DNA of 64,000 bases, taken from Pictodentalium vernedei. Taxonomy: Eukaryota > Mollusca > Scaphopoda > Dentaliida > Dentaliidae. Within the stretch, counting starts at the first letter, position 1, and each line of letters starts with the position of its first letter. The stretch spans positions 258,826,291-258,890,290 of the forward strand of contig CM062290.1 of assembly GCA_031216915.1 (NCBI GenBank), read 5' to 3'. A program made the position numbers and the translations under genes. This document shows positions 1-12,339 of the stretch, in pieces. The notes under the pieces were generated by a model. The model was not told where the DNA came from. It made no database searches and was given only the letters and a program-made list of their open reading frames with translations.

Positions 1-85
1 CAACGCGGGTCGTCCCGGATGCGGATCGAACTCGAGACCTCTAGCATAGAAGTCCAACAGTCTACCACTGAGCCACCGAGCTCCC
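1..85 (-). mobile_element. tRNA-derived SINE, head end (truncated by window start)
   Basis: Read on the minus strand this is a tRNA-like head: an A-box-like stretch (TGGCTCAGTGGTAGA type) and a B-box-like GAGTTCGATCC. It matches the heads at 52160-52248 and 24400-24487. The SINE body would continue left of the window. The tRNA-like part is embedded in a repeat and is not a functional tRNA gene. Confidence 0.75.
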
Positions 86-137
86 TGTTGTAATTCATCC
101 AACAAGGGGTGTTAATGTACTATCTGTCTTATTAATT

Positions 138-370
138 TATTCATTTATTAGTGTTTAAGGTCACTATCAGCATCTTTGGCTTTCTAATGATTGCAGGGAT
201 AAAGTCAAGTTTAGGTAATCTTTTATACTGCCCACTTTTGAGGACTTTTACCCCAAACATTAGTTCTGGGTACTATTTTACAAATACAGCAGAACTCGTT
301 TACCACACAAGCCTCAAAATAAGCAGTCTGCCAAGGTCATTGACAGGCATAATTGGCATGTTTGACAGGA
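138..370 (-). mobile_element. SINE-2 family fragment
   Basis: It shares the tail GTGTTTAAGGTCAC with all the SINEs here, followed by a body about TTTATACTGCCC, a dozen bases, ACCCCAAACATT and TTTACCACA that also appears at 19075-19330 and 30826-31060. This body differs from that of the tRNA-headed SINE. No RNA polymerase III head was recognised. Confidence 0.55.
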
Positions 371-1109
371 ACCAATTCATTTGTGTCTGACACAATGACC
401 AGTACAGTTTCTTAAAAAATGCATATGAGACTGACCCAGACATGTTAACCTCCAGAATAATTTTTCAGGGAACCTCAGGGTGATTTTCAGGGAAATGGGA
501 TGGATTTCAGGGAAAAGTTTGCACGGGGACAAAACAAAAGAAAACTTTCAGCTCATGGACCACTATTAACACCAGGTTATATCCAGATCTAGTTGTCAAT
601 GCTGATGCATTTATGCTATGTCAAAAAATCATAAAATAATTGTTGATTTGACCCCCCCCCCCCCCACTCCCCTCCTCTTCTTCATGATCCCCCACCCACA
701 GAGCACCACCACCTGTGGTTTGTTTTTATCCAAGTCTACTAAGCTAATAATTTCCCAAGTCTGGAAATGTTAACAGGAAAAGATGTCCTAATGTTACTTC
801 AAGAAGATTAGAACTTGGAAAGTATCTTTATCAAAATCCTTCATGCATGTGTGGACGGACATCTGTACCCTGCACAAAACTTTTCTTTTCATCATTGAAG
901 CTTTTTTTTTTTTTTTTTTTTTTATATTCCATTCGAAAGTTTCTGGAAACAGACGGCCAACAGTTAACAGTTCTGTAGTCAGCACAACAGAATAAATGTA
1001 GTGTTAGAAAATAAGTCCATTGTGTATAAATATGCAGTCATATTTTTTTGGCAACCTAAGCGAATTTAACCTATTTTTAAACTATGTTAAATAGTTGAGG
1101 TCAAGGTGT
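371..1109. other. unassigned, with homopolymer runs
   Basis: No gene recognised. There is a C run near 652-665, a T run at 902-923, and a short CAGGGAA motif repeated between 465 and 515. Confidence 0.6.
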
Positions 1110-1715
1110 TGCTTACGGTTTGATTTGGAAAAGGGGTTTGAATTAAAGCTATTCTATGAATAAGTAAATATATATTATTTAATTCCTTATATTTTTTTAC
1201 ATTTTATTTACCCCAAAACTGCATTTAAATGAAGGTGGAGTTTTCGATTTTTTGAAAGTAAGTCACCTATTTTCACTTTGACACTCGCACATTGATCACG
1301 AATCTCCGATCCGAGAAACAAGAAGAATGTTACTAAGGTAACACATGCCCCCCCTGTGACCTCCACCTTGCAGATGTGGCAGAAACTATTATACGTGACA
1401 CACCTTCTGACTGTCCTTAACATTTGTAAAAAGTTTAACAATTGTACTATGATTCGTTTCCGAGTTGTGGCTGAGACGCGAATATTGACCGATCTTTAGT
1501 GTGACCTTGAAATGTGACCTTGACCTTGAAGGTACGAACCCGGCTATGGTGTGTGACACATCCTCCCATGGTACTTTATAATTGTGTGAAGTTTGATGAC
1601 TGTGGCCCTAACAGTTTTCAAGTTATTGGCTCAGGCACACACACGGACACACGGACACTTCAATCACTATATGCCACCCAACCCAAGTCAGAGGGCATAA
1701 AAACAGAAATAAATA
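1110..1715. repeat. short non-autonomous array-type element
   Basis: The repeated phrase TGTGACCTTGACCTTGAA, an ACACACGGAC microsatellite near 1638-1660 and a closing stem (TATGCC...GGGCATA) followed by A-rich sequence match the architecture of the other array elements in this window. The left boundary is approximate. Confidence 0.4.
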
Positions 1716-2092
1716 TGAACACAGTTGAAATATATATCATCAAATACACTTTTCTTGAATAAATTTAACTTAAATCCATATTTTACTGCTTCACGAGTTT
1801 AAACCAGAGTTTGAAATGCATGTGATTTGACTGCGAACGTTTTAAATTGTTACAACGGGAAAGAAATATTCGAAAGTTGTTTTCCGGGATTTTTGGTCCA
1901 AAACTGATTCCCATCCAGGAGGCCGGGAACTACACTGAAATTTCGGGATTTTCCCAGGCTTTCCGGGAGAGTTAACATGTCTGGACTGGCCAGCTGTACA
2001 TAAAAGCAAGTTCAATTTTAGTTGGCATGACCAGCACCAAATATATAATAAAGGATAATAAGTCAAGATTGTTTTCAGAACTATATATACAT
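1716..2092. other. unassigned
   Basis: No gene recognised. A CCGGGA motif recurs between 1880 and 1970. Confidence 0.5.
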
Positions 2093-2180
2093 TTAACCTT
2101 TTACGCAGAGCACACAATATCAAAATTTATTACTTTAAATAAGATTTTTCATTTTTCAAAAAACTTCAACAAAATCTCAC
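2093..2180 (+). mobile_element. MITE family 1, left half
   Basis: It begins TTAACCTTTTAC and continues CAATATCAAAATTTATTA, matching the left half of the complete copy at 53241-53489. The central palindrome and right half are missing. Confidence 0.65.
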
Positions 2181-2904
2181 TCAGACTTCTTCAATATTGT
2201 GTCATATAACTGCAAGTAATATTTTTAGGTACCTGTCAATGTGATAGAAACCAACAGTTTGTGCCTGCCATTCCAAACCTGGTGTCTGTCAGGGACTAGT
2301 ACCTAATAGTGTGTGTCTATCATTACTCTGACAAACGTTATTTGACATGAGCAGGTGTATGAAGCATTGTTATCCTATTGGTCAGATCACCCAGTGTCAT
2401 GTTGGATTTAAATGATTCATTCAAGCCTACAATATTTTTGAATGTCGGGCTGTCACCATGAGAGGTGAAGAATAGTTTATGTTCCAATAAGACTACAATC
2501 CTTGCCCTCTGATTGGACAAGAGCTCACTTAGTTTTTTCTACATTTATGTCTGTAATAGCATATGTTACCATCTGACCTCACCACGCAAAATATTTGAGG
2601 TTGTCCACTTCGCAATTATTCCATCAAGTAACTGACTTTTTTCTAGAGTTTTCACACATGCAGCAGATGATGTTCCAAATGAAGGTTTGTTAAAATTACA
2701 AATCAGTTTACAATTTGAACCAAAATGGAGAGACCTTGACCTTTATCTGATTTATTGCTGACATGCTCAGTGATAGCATGGGGTCCACAAGAGCTTTATC
2801 TGCTAAACTTGTGATAATTAAAAGTTGTTTTGATCATTTCCCAATGTAGGTTTGGGCTATGGGTAAGGTCCTACTGGAACATATACATTATTATGATAAA
2901 CTGA
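2181..2904. other. unassigned
   Basis: No gene or recognisable repeat was found here; the open frames are under 70 codons. Confidence 0.5.
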
Positions 2905-3015
2905 CAGTAACATGGTTTGAGGTTTGCAGCTCGAGAGCTTATGTTCAACCAAGATGATCTGCATCTCAGTTGAACATAAGCTCCAAGCCTCAAACCTCAG
3001 ACAATGTTACCATCA
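2905..3015. repeat. fold-back inverted repeat
   Basis: Arms of about 35 bp (near 2911-2950 and 2973-3007) share GGTTTGAGG / CCTCAAACC ends and GAGCTTATGTTCAAC / GTTGAACATAAGCTC cores around a short loop. Probably a small MITE; no target duplication was identified. Confidence 0.65.
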
Positions 3016-3374
3016 ATTCATCACAATAACTTATAAGGCCAAAAAAACCATACTAGTTTCTGATTGCCGACCGACCTGGAATAATCTCACCAGCGCCGAC
3101 CTGAGACCACTCGCTCTCACGATGCCACAGTGATGGGGGGTTTTTTGAGAAGAGAGAAGAAAACTGACTGATTGTGGAGTGGATTAATCTGTTAAAACAA
3201 TCGTCTTAAACACAACTGAAACCAAGCAGTATGTGGGTAATGTTTGGGATGAAGTGTCGCCAGAGGTTTATGACATAGGATGTGATTGGTTGAAAATCAA
3301 GAGAGCAATCTTGAGTTGTGATTATGTTGAAAGCAGCACATGGATTCTGACAGAAATAAAACAAATATTGAAGT
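3016..3374. other. unassigned
   Basis: No gene recognised. Confidence 0.5.
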
Positions 3375-4878
3375 ATAATGAAAGTGTCAATGACACTGTA
3401 GCTTAACTTGTCTGTGTGTTATGTTTGATGAAAAGGATAATGTTCAATGATTTTGAAAGGATTATGAAATAAGACAAGAATTGTGATAATTGGGAATATG
3501 TTAATTTCTGTTCCCTGTATGCTGTTTTCAATAAAAATAATATGAGGTGTAGACTGTACTAAAGAATTGAGGGGTGGGTTAATGTGGCCCTCGCACTTAA
3601 TGCATGTGGCCTCACAGTTAATGTATATCAACGAAAGTTACCAATTTACAGTGAAATTATTCCAAAACGAGTCATCCTATCAAGTTACAATGAAATCCCT
3701 TCATAAATACGGCTAGCAGACAGTGTTAAAGATTTTTGGGCTTCGAGCCTGTGTAGACATCACAGTTGCCCGATCACAACCAAAAGGGGTCGTCCTCATC
3801 TAGACATTATACTGAGTCATCCTACCAAGTTACAATGTAATTCCTTCATAAACATGACCTGTAGTCTGTGCTAAAGCTTTTCAGGTTTTGGGCTCAGGCT
3901 GCCGTCATGGTTGAATGATCATGACCAAAAGGGAAAGTTCTCATCTGGGCATTATCTGGAGTCATCCTACCAAGTTACAATTAAATCCCTTCATAAATAT
4001 GACCTGTTGACTGTGCTAAAGGTTTTTGGGCTTTGGCCCCCTGTAGCCATCACAGTTGACCAATCGCGACCAAATGGGGACGTTATCATCTAGACATTTT
4101 ATGGAATCAACCTACAAAGTTACAATGAAATCCCTCCATAAATACGACCTGTAGACTGTGATAAAGGTTTTGGGGTTTTGGGCTTGGGCAGCTGTCACGG
4201 CTGAATGATCGCGAGGATAAGGGGACGTTCTCATCTAGGCATTATCTGGAGTCATCCTACCAAGTTACAATGAAATCCCTTCATACATATGACCTACAGA
4301 CTGTGCTCAAGGTTTTCGGGCTTCTGGCCCCTGTAGGCATCACAGTTGACCAATCGCGACCAAAAGGGGACATTCTCATCTAGGCATTATATGGATTCAA
4401 CCTACCAAGTTACAATGAAGTCTCTCTATAAATACGACCTGTAGACTGTGCTAAAGGTTTTGGACTCTGGCAATCATCACAGTTGACAGATCGCGACCAA
4501 ATGGGGAAGTTCTCATCTTGACATCATACGGAGACATCCTACCAAGTTACAATGAAATCCCTCCATATTAAATATGACCTGCAGACTGTACTAAAAGTTT
4601 TGGGGTTTCGGGCTTGGGCAGCTGTCACGGTTGACTGATCATGACCAAAAGGGGACGTTCTCATCTAGATATTATACAGAGGCATCATACCAAGTTACAA
4701 TGAAATCCCTTAATAAATACAACCTGTAGTCTGTGCTAAAGGTTTTTGGGTTTTGGGCTCGGGCAGCCATCGCGGTTGACCGATTGTAATCAAAAGGGGA
4801 CGTTCTCATCCAGACATGACCCCAAACCTGCATATGAAATTTCGTGGTGATCGGATAAGAACTGCGGGGTATAGCCTG
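3375..4878. repeat. tandem array, about 144-bp unit, 8 copies
   Basis: The phrase CAAGTTACAATGAAATCC recurs near 3681, 3826, 3971, 4125, 4261, 4406, 4543 and 4691, giving a period of about 144 bp. A terminal motif GTCAATGACACTGTAGCT near 3387 matches the start of the next array (4880) and of the array at 22980. The structure fits a pearl/Helentron-like non-autonomous element. No closing hairpin is seen before the next element starts. Confidence 0.75.
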
Positions 4879-4879
4879 T

Positions 4880-5713
4880 GCAAAAGATTGAAAGTGTCAA
4901 TGATACTGTAGCTCAACTTGTCAAGACATGTACATGTATAGTATGTGACACACCAATGACAAACATCTAGGTAATGACCTGATAACAAAAGTACATATAA
5001 AGTATTATAACCGTCTGTACATAAATACTGGCCGTAGCCTGTAACAAATGTATAGGTAAAGTATTATAAAGGTGGGTGACAGTCAGATGCTAAGCTAGAA
5101 AAGAAATCTTTGAGTCCCAGAGTGGGTCTGACTGAACCCCCAAATATTTGTTCTCATAGCACAGTGATAACAAAGGTACCCCAAAACACACTCATTCCTG
5201 CCCCAAGGTGAAAACAAAGGTACCCAAGAAATTTCGTGAAGATCAGTTCATAAATACAAGCTGTATAGAAGTTGTGACAAAAAACTGATTGGACCTAATT
5301 TCGGTACAAAATGGCCACTGGCAGCCATCTTGAATTTTGGACCGCACCCAGAAACACTCGTTCTCGTCCCAAGGTGATAACAAAGGTACCCAAGAAGTTT
5401 TGTGAAGATCGGTTGATCAATACAACCTAAAAAAAATTATTCAAATCAGCGCTTTCATATGGAAGTTCTGCACAAAAATCTGATTGCACCTAAGTTTGTA
5501 CAAAATGGCCGCCAGCGGCCAACTTGAATTTCGAGTCGGACCCAAAAACACTCGTTTTCGTCCCACAGTCATAACAAAGGTACCCAAGAAGTTTCGTAAA
5601 GATCGGTTAAAAAAAAAGGCCTCTAGCCCGAGCCGTATTGAATTGTTGACGGACAGACGGACGACTGGCCATGGCATAAGCTCAAATTTGGCTTCGCCAA
5701 AGTTGAGCTAAAA
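4880..5713. mobile_element. array-type element with inverted ends
   Basis: It starts with GTCAATGATACTGTAGCTC AACTTG and ends with TTTGGCTTCGCCAAA, GTTGAGCTAAAA. AGCTCAACTTG and AAGTTGAGCT form inverted ends, and the closing hairpin is preceded by a GACGGACAGACGGACG microsatellite. Two or three diverged units contain AACAAAGGTACCC and AAATGGCC. Confidence 0.65.
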
Positions 5714-5795
5714 ATGTAAACAGACTCACATACTAACAGACTCACAGACTAACAGACTTCCGCACGCGTGATGGCAATAGCTTATCTTGACTTTG

Positions 5796-5947
5796 CGTAA
5801 TATGCAAATTCAGCAGCTGAAAAAATAGTATTTTTCGAAAAATATCAACAAAACCATATCATGTGACCCCTCGTTGGAACAAGCTCGTCGAGCTCGTTCC
5901 AACGAGGGGTCACATGATATGGTTTTGTTGAAATTTTTTGAAAAAAA
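5796..5947 (-). mobile_element. MITE family 1, truncated at both ends
   Basis: The central near-perfect palindrome CATATCATGTGACCCCTCG / CGAGGGGTCACATGATATG spans about 5850-5930. The left flank reads as the reverse complement of 53400-53455. The right side stops abruptly where DIRS element A sequence begins at about 5948, and both terminal TTAA ends are missing. Confidence 0.75.
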
Positions 5948-6495
5948 AGCAAGACAAATCCATCGAGAAATGGATGCAGGAGAGATCTGGCATGTGAGAA
6001 AATGCATATCCATCCAGGATAAAGGCGCAAATGCCCCCCACCCCCAAGCAGAGCAGCGCCCAAGAAAGTGACCATCTTGGAGTAAACTGAAAAGTCCTAG
6101 GCCTTTTCAAGGAAAAGAGCTGAACAAGCTTGGAGAGGCAAGGATGAATGTCGAAACAATGCGGTACCACATATGAAAAAGGTCTCCAAAGAATGGACTT
6201 TTATCCATTGCTGGAGACCCCCAGAAACAAACATATACCAGAAACTCCGCAAGCGGTGTGATCGAAAGGAGTGACAGAAGCAACAGAGTGATCGCACACC
6301 ATCAACAGAAGAACCTCCTACTTAGCCACAGAGGCTAAACCAGTGGAGTGAGGGCCTCCTTGAAGAAGAAAAGGAACTCCACTGCTTGTCTCAAAAAACC
6401 ACTACGGAGGAGACAGGACCCGATAAAAGACATGTGCGAAGGCACAATGAAGTCGGGTCAACTTGAAACCTCCTCGGGCAACTTTGGCCAAAAAA
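5948..6495 (-). pseudogene. YR (tyrosine recombinase) N-terminal remnant of DIRS A
   Basis: Minus-strand frames here give fragments alignable with the YR N-terminal region of D (for example LFSLKRPRTFQFTPRW, compare the NRPRTLRLIPKWNLAW region of element C). The catalytic part carrying R, HxxR and Y is absent. Several frame changes occur. The region continues beyond the array insertion into the RNase H C-terminal tail. Confidence 0.6.
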
Positions 6496-7615
6496 TAAAC
6501 CGATGAAATCGTCAGATGTGTACCCATACGCGCAACTAGTAGAAAGCTGTGTGAAGGAGGGCCACCACGGATGCCAACATTATGTACACCATACAAGGTA
6601 TGGGTACATACAGAAATGGATTGGAGGAGTGTCTACTTTGATGGATAAAGGTTTAATATCTCCGGAGCAAATTATCAGATTTACATAAAAAACTATACAG
6701 CACAGCACATCAGTAACCTGAATAAATATATAAAATAACATGACAATCGGATTGATATTTTTTGAGTTATCTCATGCCAAAGGGATTGGAGGAATTTTCA
6801 ATTTGAAGGATAAAGGGGGTTAATATCTCCGGATCAAAATATCAGATTTACACCAAAAACTATACAGCTCGGTACATCAGTAACCTGAACACAATTAAAA
6901 AGTAACTTGACAATCCAAGCAATATTTTTCAAGTTATCGAATATCAAAGGGATTGGAGGAATTTTCAATTTGAAGGATAAAGGGTTAATATCTCAGGATT
7001 AAATTATCTGATTTACACCAAAATCTATACAGCTTGGCACATCAGTAACCTGAACACAAATATAAAGTAACTTGACAATCCAAGCAACATTTTTCAAGTT
7101 ATCAAATGCCAAAGGGATTGGAAGAATTTTCAATTTGAAGGATAAAGGGTTAATATCTCAGGATCAAATTAACCGATTTACACCAAAAACTATACATCCT
7201 GGCACATCAGTAACCTGAACACAAATATAAAGTAACTTGACAATCCAAGCAATATTTTTCAAGTTATCGAATGCCAAAGGGATTGGAGGAATTTTCAATT
7301 TGAAGGATAAAGGGTTAATATCTCAGGATTAAATTATCAGATTTACACCAAAAACTATACAGCTCGGCACATCAGTAACCTGAACACAAATATAAAGTAA
7401 TTTGAAAATCCAAGCAATATTTTTTAAGTTATCGAATGCCAAAGAAATGGATACTGACGCCGGACGGACAGACAGATGGACAGACGGACAGACGGATGGA
7501 CAGAAAGATGGACGGACAGACAGACAGATGGACAGACAAAGGATGGATGAACGACGGATGGTCACCTCGGATGCCGGCATTATGTGTAACATACGTAGTA
7601 TGGGTACACATAAAA
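6496..7615. mobile_element. array-type (pearl/Helentron-like) element inserted in DIRS A
   Basis: Five units of about 165 bp start with GATTGGAGGAATTTTC near 6619, 6784, 6951, 7116 and 7281, followed by a GACGGACAGACAGA-type microsatellite (7460-7545). The ends carry GTGTACCCATAC (6519) and GTATGGGTACAC (7600), an inverted pair. Element D has no insertion at the equivalent point (about 58508-58525), which proves insertion. Known bivalve pearl elements have about 160-bp cores plus an ACGG-type microsatellite. Confidence 0.85.
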
Positions 7616-9362
7616 AGTCGCGACGTAGAGGGAGACATGCCGGAACTGCCGCAAACAGAGAGCGGAGCAGATTGATCCACACCCACCGAGGCGACAGGGG
7701 TGTGATCAAAAGGATTCGATGACTGCAGGTTCATATCTGGGCGAGAACCTGAGGCAGAATCGGAACCGACAGGAAGGCGTAGCCGACAAGACCGTCCCAA
7801 AGGAGGGCCTGAGCGTCCAAGGCAAAAGTCAGAGCATCTGGACACAGGGACACGAAAGTGTCCACCGGATGGTTCCAACGAGTCGCAAAGAGATCGACGG
7901 AACACCGCCATGTGGAGCATCCACTCGGTGGCAAAGAACCTGCCCCGTTGGGAACAGGGAGTCAGCTAGGACGTTCAGACGACCGGAAATGTGACGAACA
8001 ATCACCCCGGCGTTGACATCCTGAGCGAGCAGTAGAAGATCCCGAGCCAATTAGTACATTGGAACCGAGTGCGTACCACCCTGGTTCCGAATGTAAGCAA
8101 CCACTGTCGAATTGTCGAACAACAGAAGGACCTCACGATTCAACAGGTGAGGGATCTACTGCCTGAAACTCAGAAGAAGAGCAAGAAGCTCCTTCTGGTT
8201 GATGTGTAGAGATGCCTGTTCGGGGTCCCACATCCCGTGAAGGGAAAGACCTAGAGGATCCAACGTTGCACCCCATACGAGACCACTGACATCTGCCATC
8301 AGAACGCGATCGGACGTGAGTAAGTCCAAAGGGACACCCTGCGTGATCCACTGAACATTCGTCCAGTGGAGAAGGTGAGGATAAGAGATTCTGGTAACTG
8401 AAGCACCAGATCCAGAGAATCGACCATCGGCCTCCAACGATTGAGCAGAAAGTGTTGGAGAGGTCTGACATGCAGCCGACCTAGAGGAATGAGATCCGTC
8501 ACCAAACCGCAGAGACCGAACAGCCGGAGAATACCCCGTGCTGTCGCGGATGTGGACTGGGAACAGAGTCAGAGCAAAAGCTGAGAGAATCACTACCCTG
8601 CCTGGGGAACCGCCACCGTATTGAATTGAATGTGGAAGGCCATCCCCAGATGACAAAACGATTGAGAAGGGACCAGATCCGACTTCTCCTCGTTGACTCT
8701 GAATCCTAGGGACGTGAGCAATCTCAACAGAGTGTCGACATCCAACTGCAGTAAGGCAGCATTGGAATGCCTCTGGAGGATATCGTCTAGATATGCCGAA
8801 GTAGTCACCCTGGACTGTGCGCGATGGAAGGCTATCACATGCGACATCAGTCGGGTGAAGGCCCAAGGAGCCAGGTTGAGGCCGAAAGGCATGGCCTTCA
8901 ACTGGTAAACTCGCCCCAGAAAAGCCAAACTGAGATACATCCGCGACACCCGATGAATCCGAATGTGAAAGTAAGCGTCTCGCAGGTCAATGCTGGAAAG
9001 CGAAATCTCCCTGGTGAATGGAACGGCGGACCGACCTGAAAGTCTCCATGCTGAACTTGGAAGCAATGATAGACTGGTTCAGGATACTCAGAACGATAAC
9101 TGGTGGGAGTTGGCCGCCCTTCTTTGGCACCAAGAACAGGTGGGAATAAAACCCCACTGACTGAACGTTCTTGATGACCTCGATCGCCCCCTTGGCCAGG
9201 AGATTGTCTATCTCCGTGGACAAAAGCTCCAGACGTAAAACGTCTGAAGGAACTGTTGTTGGAAGAGGCACTCTGGACAGAGTGGGGTGCCTTCGGAAGG
9301 ATATTTGCAGCCCAGACCGAACAACATCTAACACCCAAGGATCGGATGTGATGGTGGCCCAA
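7616..9362 (-). pseudogene. RT/RNase H of DIRS A, frameshifted
   Basis: The pieces in different minus frames are: N-terminal RT (8987-9334, ending near FYSHLFLVPKKGG), RT core (8593-9066, with IDLRDAYFHIRIH as motif A and SAYLDDILQ as motif C), and RNase H (7829-8471 and 8156 onward, with QKELLALLLSFRQ and VRHISGRLNVLADSL). At least three frameshifts separate them. Family role: RNA-templated DNA synthesis and RNA removal. It is non-functional as read here. Confidence 0.85.
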
Positions 9363-11970
9363 CGGTCTGCAAACTCTGCTATCCTTCCTCCAACCTGGAC
9401 GAATCGAGGTGATGACCTTCAGTTCGAGCCCCGAAGAGATCCGCGAGAGGAGAAACCACCTCCTCTACTGAATGAAGAAACCTGAGACTTCCCTCTAGCC
9501 TGCCGGTGCTTACGCTTACCCCGTGAGTAAGAAGTAGAAGCGGTGGCAGAAGGATCGCAGAGGAAGCAAAAGGGTACTTGTTAGGCTTTGAACGGTCCCT
9601 GCCTCCCCTAGAAGGCTGATCAAGCTGACGAAGCAGCAGCTGATCTTTGGAATGACGTAGGATGTCATCCCGGACCGTCGACACGGAACCCATGGAACAG
9701 TAGCAGACCTGCCAAAGAAGCAGATCGAAGAGCAGCGCGCTGCCCCCAGGAAGGGATCGGCCTGTGTCCAGCACAGAGTCCCTTTGAACTAGTTCCAAAA
9801 TAGCCGTGTCACAGACATGCATGTGAGTAAGATGCATGAGCACCTTTGACAGCACACGCAAAGGAGCCTGTACATCATCAAACCTATCTGGAGGCAGATA
9901 CGTGATCGGAGAGAGAAAGCATACCCAGCATTTCTCTCGATAAGCCCAACATGGACTCCAGAGTCGTCATAGGAACAACAGCCGACTTGGGCTTGGAAAG
10001 CCCAAGGGAATTGGAGTCCTGATCCAAAACCGTCAAAGTCTGGCAGACTGATGGATCGGCGAAATCGTAGTAACGATAACGCACTGGAGGCAAAAAGGTG
10101 TCAACCCTGGTGAAGAACGGAGCCTTCATAGCCTTGGAACTCAGCTTAGAGTCCAATGCTTAAAATGCTTCAACCACCTGTACTGACTGGCAGGGTCGAA
10201 GACTCCAAGAAGCAGGCTGCTCCACAGGCTGTAGGCGCGCGACCAATGATCGCGGCCTGGTTGACACTGTCGGCTGGTTTGATGGTTTGAGATCTGGAAG
10301 GGACCCAAACACAAAGTCAAGAGCTGTCCCCAAGTCAGAAGACAGCTGGCTCTCGACATCAAGGATGTCTGACTCCTCCCCGGAGTCGGAAGACACATAG
10401 CCCATCGTGGGCAAACCAGCCGACGCATCCCATGGTGTAGGCACCAGGGGGATCAGAAAGTGGCCTGTTTCCAATCCCGGGAGGTGGCGTCATAGGGGAC
10501 GCCTGGAAACCACTAGCTGCCTTGCTGGAAGCAACAGGAAGGCTCTTGGACAGAACCTGAGTGAGTAAGGAGAGGGCCTCCCTAAGCTCACTGCCTGTAC
10601 CAGCTGGTTCGACATGGGAACGAACCAGCAAAGTGGCTTCACACCTGACCCTCTTAACCAGCGAAGGGTCACGATCCTCCAATACACCCGAAGCGGGGCA
10701 ACGGGCGGCAGCCAAAACATCTGAGGGCCGACGTGTATAGGGGTATGACACACCCCGAGGATCAACATAGCGGGAACTCAGGAGAGTTGCCGCGGACCTC
10801 TGCGGGGCAGAAGGTCCAGGCTGCACAGAAGGCGTTGGTCCCGCAAAACTGGATGTGTGACCAGAATGAGTGGATGGAAAACGCCAATGACAAAACTGTG
10901 GTACTCGACAGCGCAGAAACCACAGTAGAGGGTCTGGCCGGCAGCCACTTCCAACTTCGCTGAGTTGGAAGTCAGGGAAAGCTGAGGCTGATACACCCAC
11001 GTCTACACTCCCAGACACCACTGAAGACCACTGTAGGTATAAAACTACTGTGCTCAACGGCTGAGAGGACACAGTAGGGGGGGCAGTCGGCAGCCACTTC
11101 CGGCTTCGCCGAGTTGAAGTCGGGGAAGGCTGAGGCCGATACCCCACAACCACCACACTACAGACATCCCTGCAGACCCTTGCAGGGATAAGCCGAGGTT
11201 GGCTAAAAATGGTGCCCGATGACGTTGTAGACGGAACAGCAGTAGCAGCAGATGCGATGGGAGCTGTTGGGACTGGCGGAGCCACCTAGCTCGGCCTCCA
11301 AAGAAGGAGTAGCAACCCTTGTGACAGCCTCAGATGTCGACTGGAGAGGATGCATAGTCCCAGAACCAGGCATCTCTTCACCAGAAATCCAACAGCTCCT
11401 GCAGTATCCACCACGGTAAAAAAACCCCTGCACATCCCCCACGGAAGGGGAATAACTCTCACCAGATGTGGTCGAGTCGGGAAGCCCCAAAACGACAGCG
11501 TTCCCCACCCCCCGCTGGTGCGGGAGGAGCTGCACATCCCCCACGGAGGGGGAGTAATTCTCACCAGACGTGGTCGAGTCAGGAGGCCCCGAAACGACAG
11601 CGTTCCCCACCCCCTGCAGGTGCGGGAGGAGCTGCACATCCCCCACGGAGGGGGTATAACTCACACCAGACATGGTCGAGTCGGGAGGCCCTGCAATGAC
11701 AGTGTTCCCCCTCCCCCCATGGGTGCGGGAGGAGCTGCACATCCCCCACGGAGGGGGTATAACTCACACCAGACATGGTCGAGTCGGGAGGGCACGAAAC
11801 GACAGCATTCCACACCACCCGTGGGTGCGGAAGAAACAGCCACGAGAATGCACCAAGGCGAGGGCAAAAGGAATTGCCCTAAAGGAACCAAACCGGAAAA
11901 AAACAGAGGTGAGAGCAGTAGAAGAAAAAGGTGAACTCAACAGATACAGAAAGTAGAAGAACACCCTCAA
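9363..11970 (-). pseudogene. gag-like region of DIRS A, broken
   Basis: Short minus-strand frames match the gag of D and, weakly, the C-terminal half of C gag (ILELVQRDSVLDTG compares with NLELVRRDAALSTS). Sub-pieces are at 9379-9861, 9884-10156, 10160-10474, 10359-11285 and 11203-11970. It holds the middle segment (about 9632-10443) that D has lost. Frameshifts are frequent. The N-terminal part contains the 34-residue repeats listed separately. Family role: nucleocapsid-like RNA binding, inferred from position. Confidence 0.65.
11431..11835 (-). repeat. 102-bp minisatellite in DIRS A gag region, 4 units
   Basis: CACATCCCCCACGGA recurs at 11431, 11533, 11635 and 11738, a period of 102-103 bp (34 codons). 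Each unit encodes a Pro/Ser/Gly-rich block ending PSVGDVQLLPH in one frame. Element D holds three units at the same place. Confidence 0.85.
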
Positions 11971-12339
11971 CTACGAGAGAAGGTGGCAGAAAAAAACCGG
12001 TGGGTACACGACAGAACCCAGATGGCCGACAGGGACCGAAAAAACAGAAATTCAGCCCTCAACAGAGTGAAGAAATCCTGTCCAGACAGTCCCTGATTGA
12101 CACCTAACTCCAATAACAATTAAATTTATCAACCGAAAAATTTCATTGTCGAACCGTGTTGACATGATGTTGAAAAAACATTCGGGAAAATGGAATAGTA
12201 AATAATATACAATTAGAATGTGGTTGAAAATATTAACGAGAATATATAAAACACAGTACCGTTTTTATACGATCTTCAGATCCATAATTCCAGTCACAGG
12301 AAAACCATAATCGACGAGTTGAATTATCACTGTTTCATA

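Noticed and set aside
3681..4800. CRISPR array
   Set aside because: Units of about 144 bp are similar over their whole length, with no conserved repeat and unique spacer pattern; eukaryotic context.
4880..5713. Canonical Helitron with TC start and CTRR end
   Set aside because: The end reads CTAA after a hairpin, but the next base is A rather than T and no TC start is evident, so only a looser Helentron-like label is used.
7402..7722. Open frames of repeated Asp/Gly/Arg/Thr on the plus strand and Ser/Val/Cys/Leu on the minus strand
   Set aside because: Translation of the GACGGACAGA microsatellite inside the array element.
11350..11934. 194-codon plus-strand frame with repeats
   Set aside because: Antisense of the 102-bp minisatellite in the DIRS A gag region.
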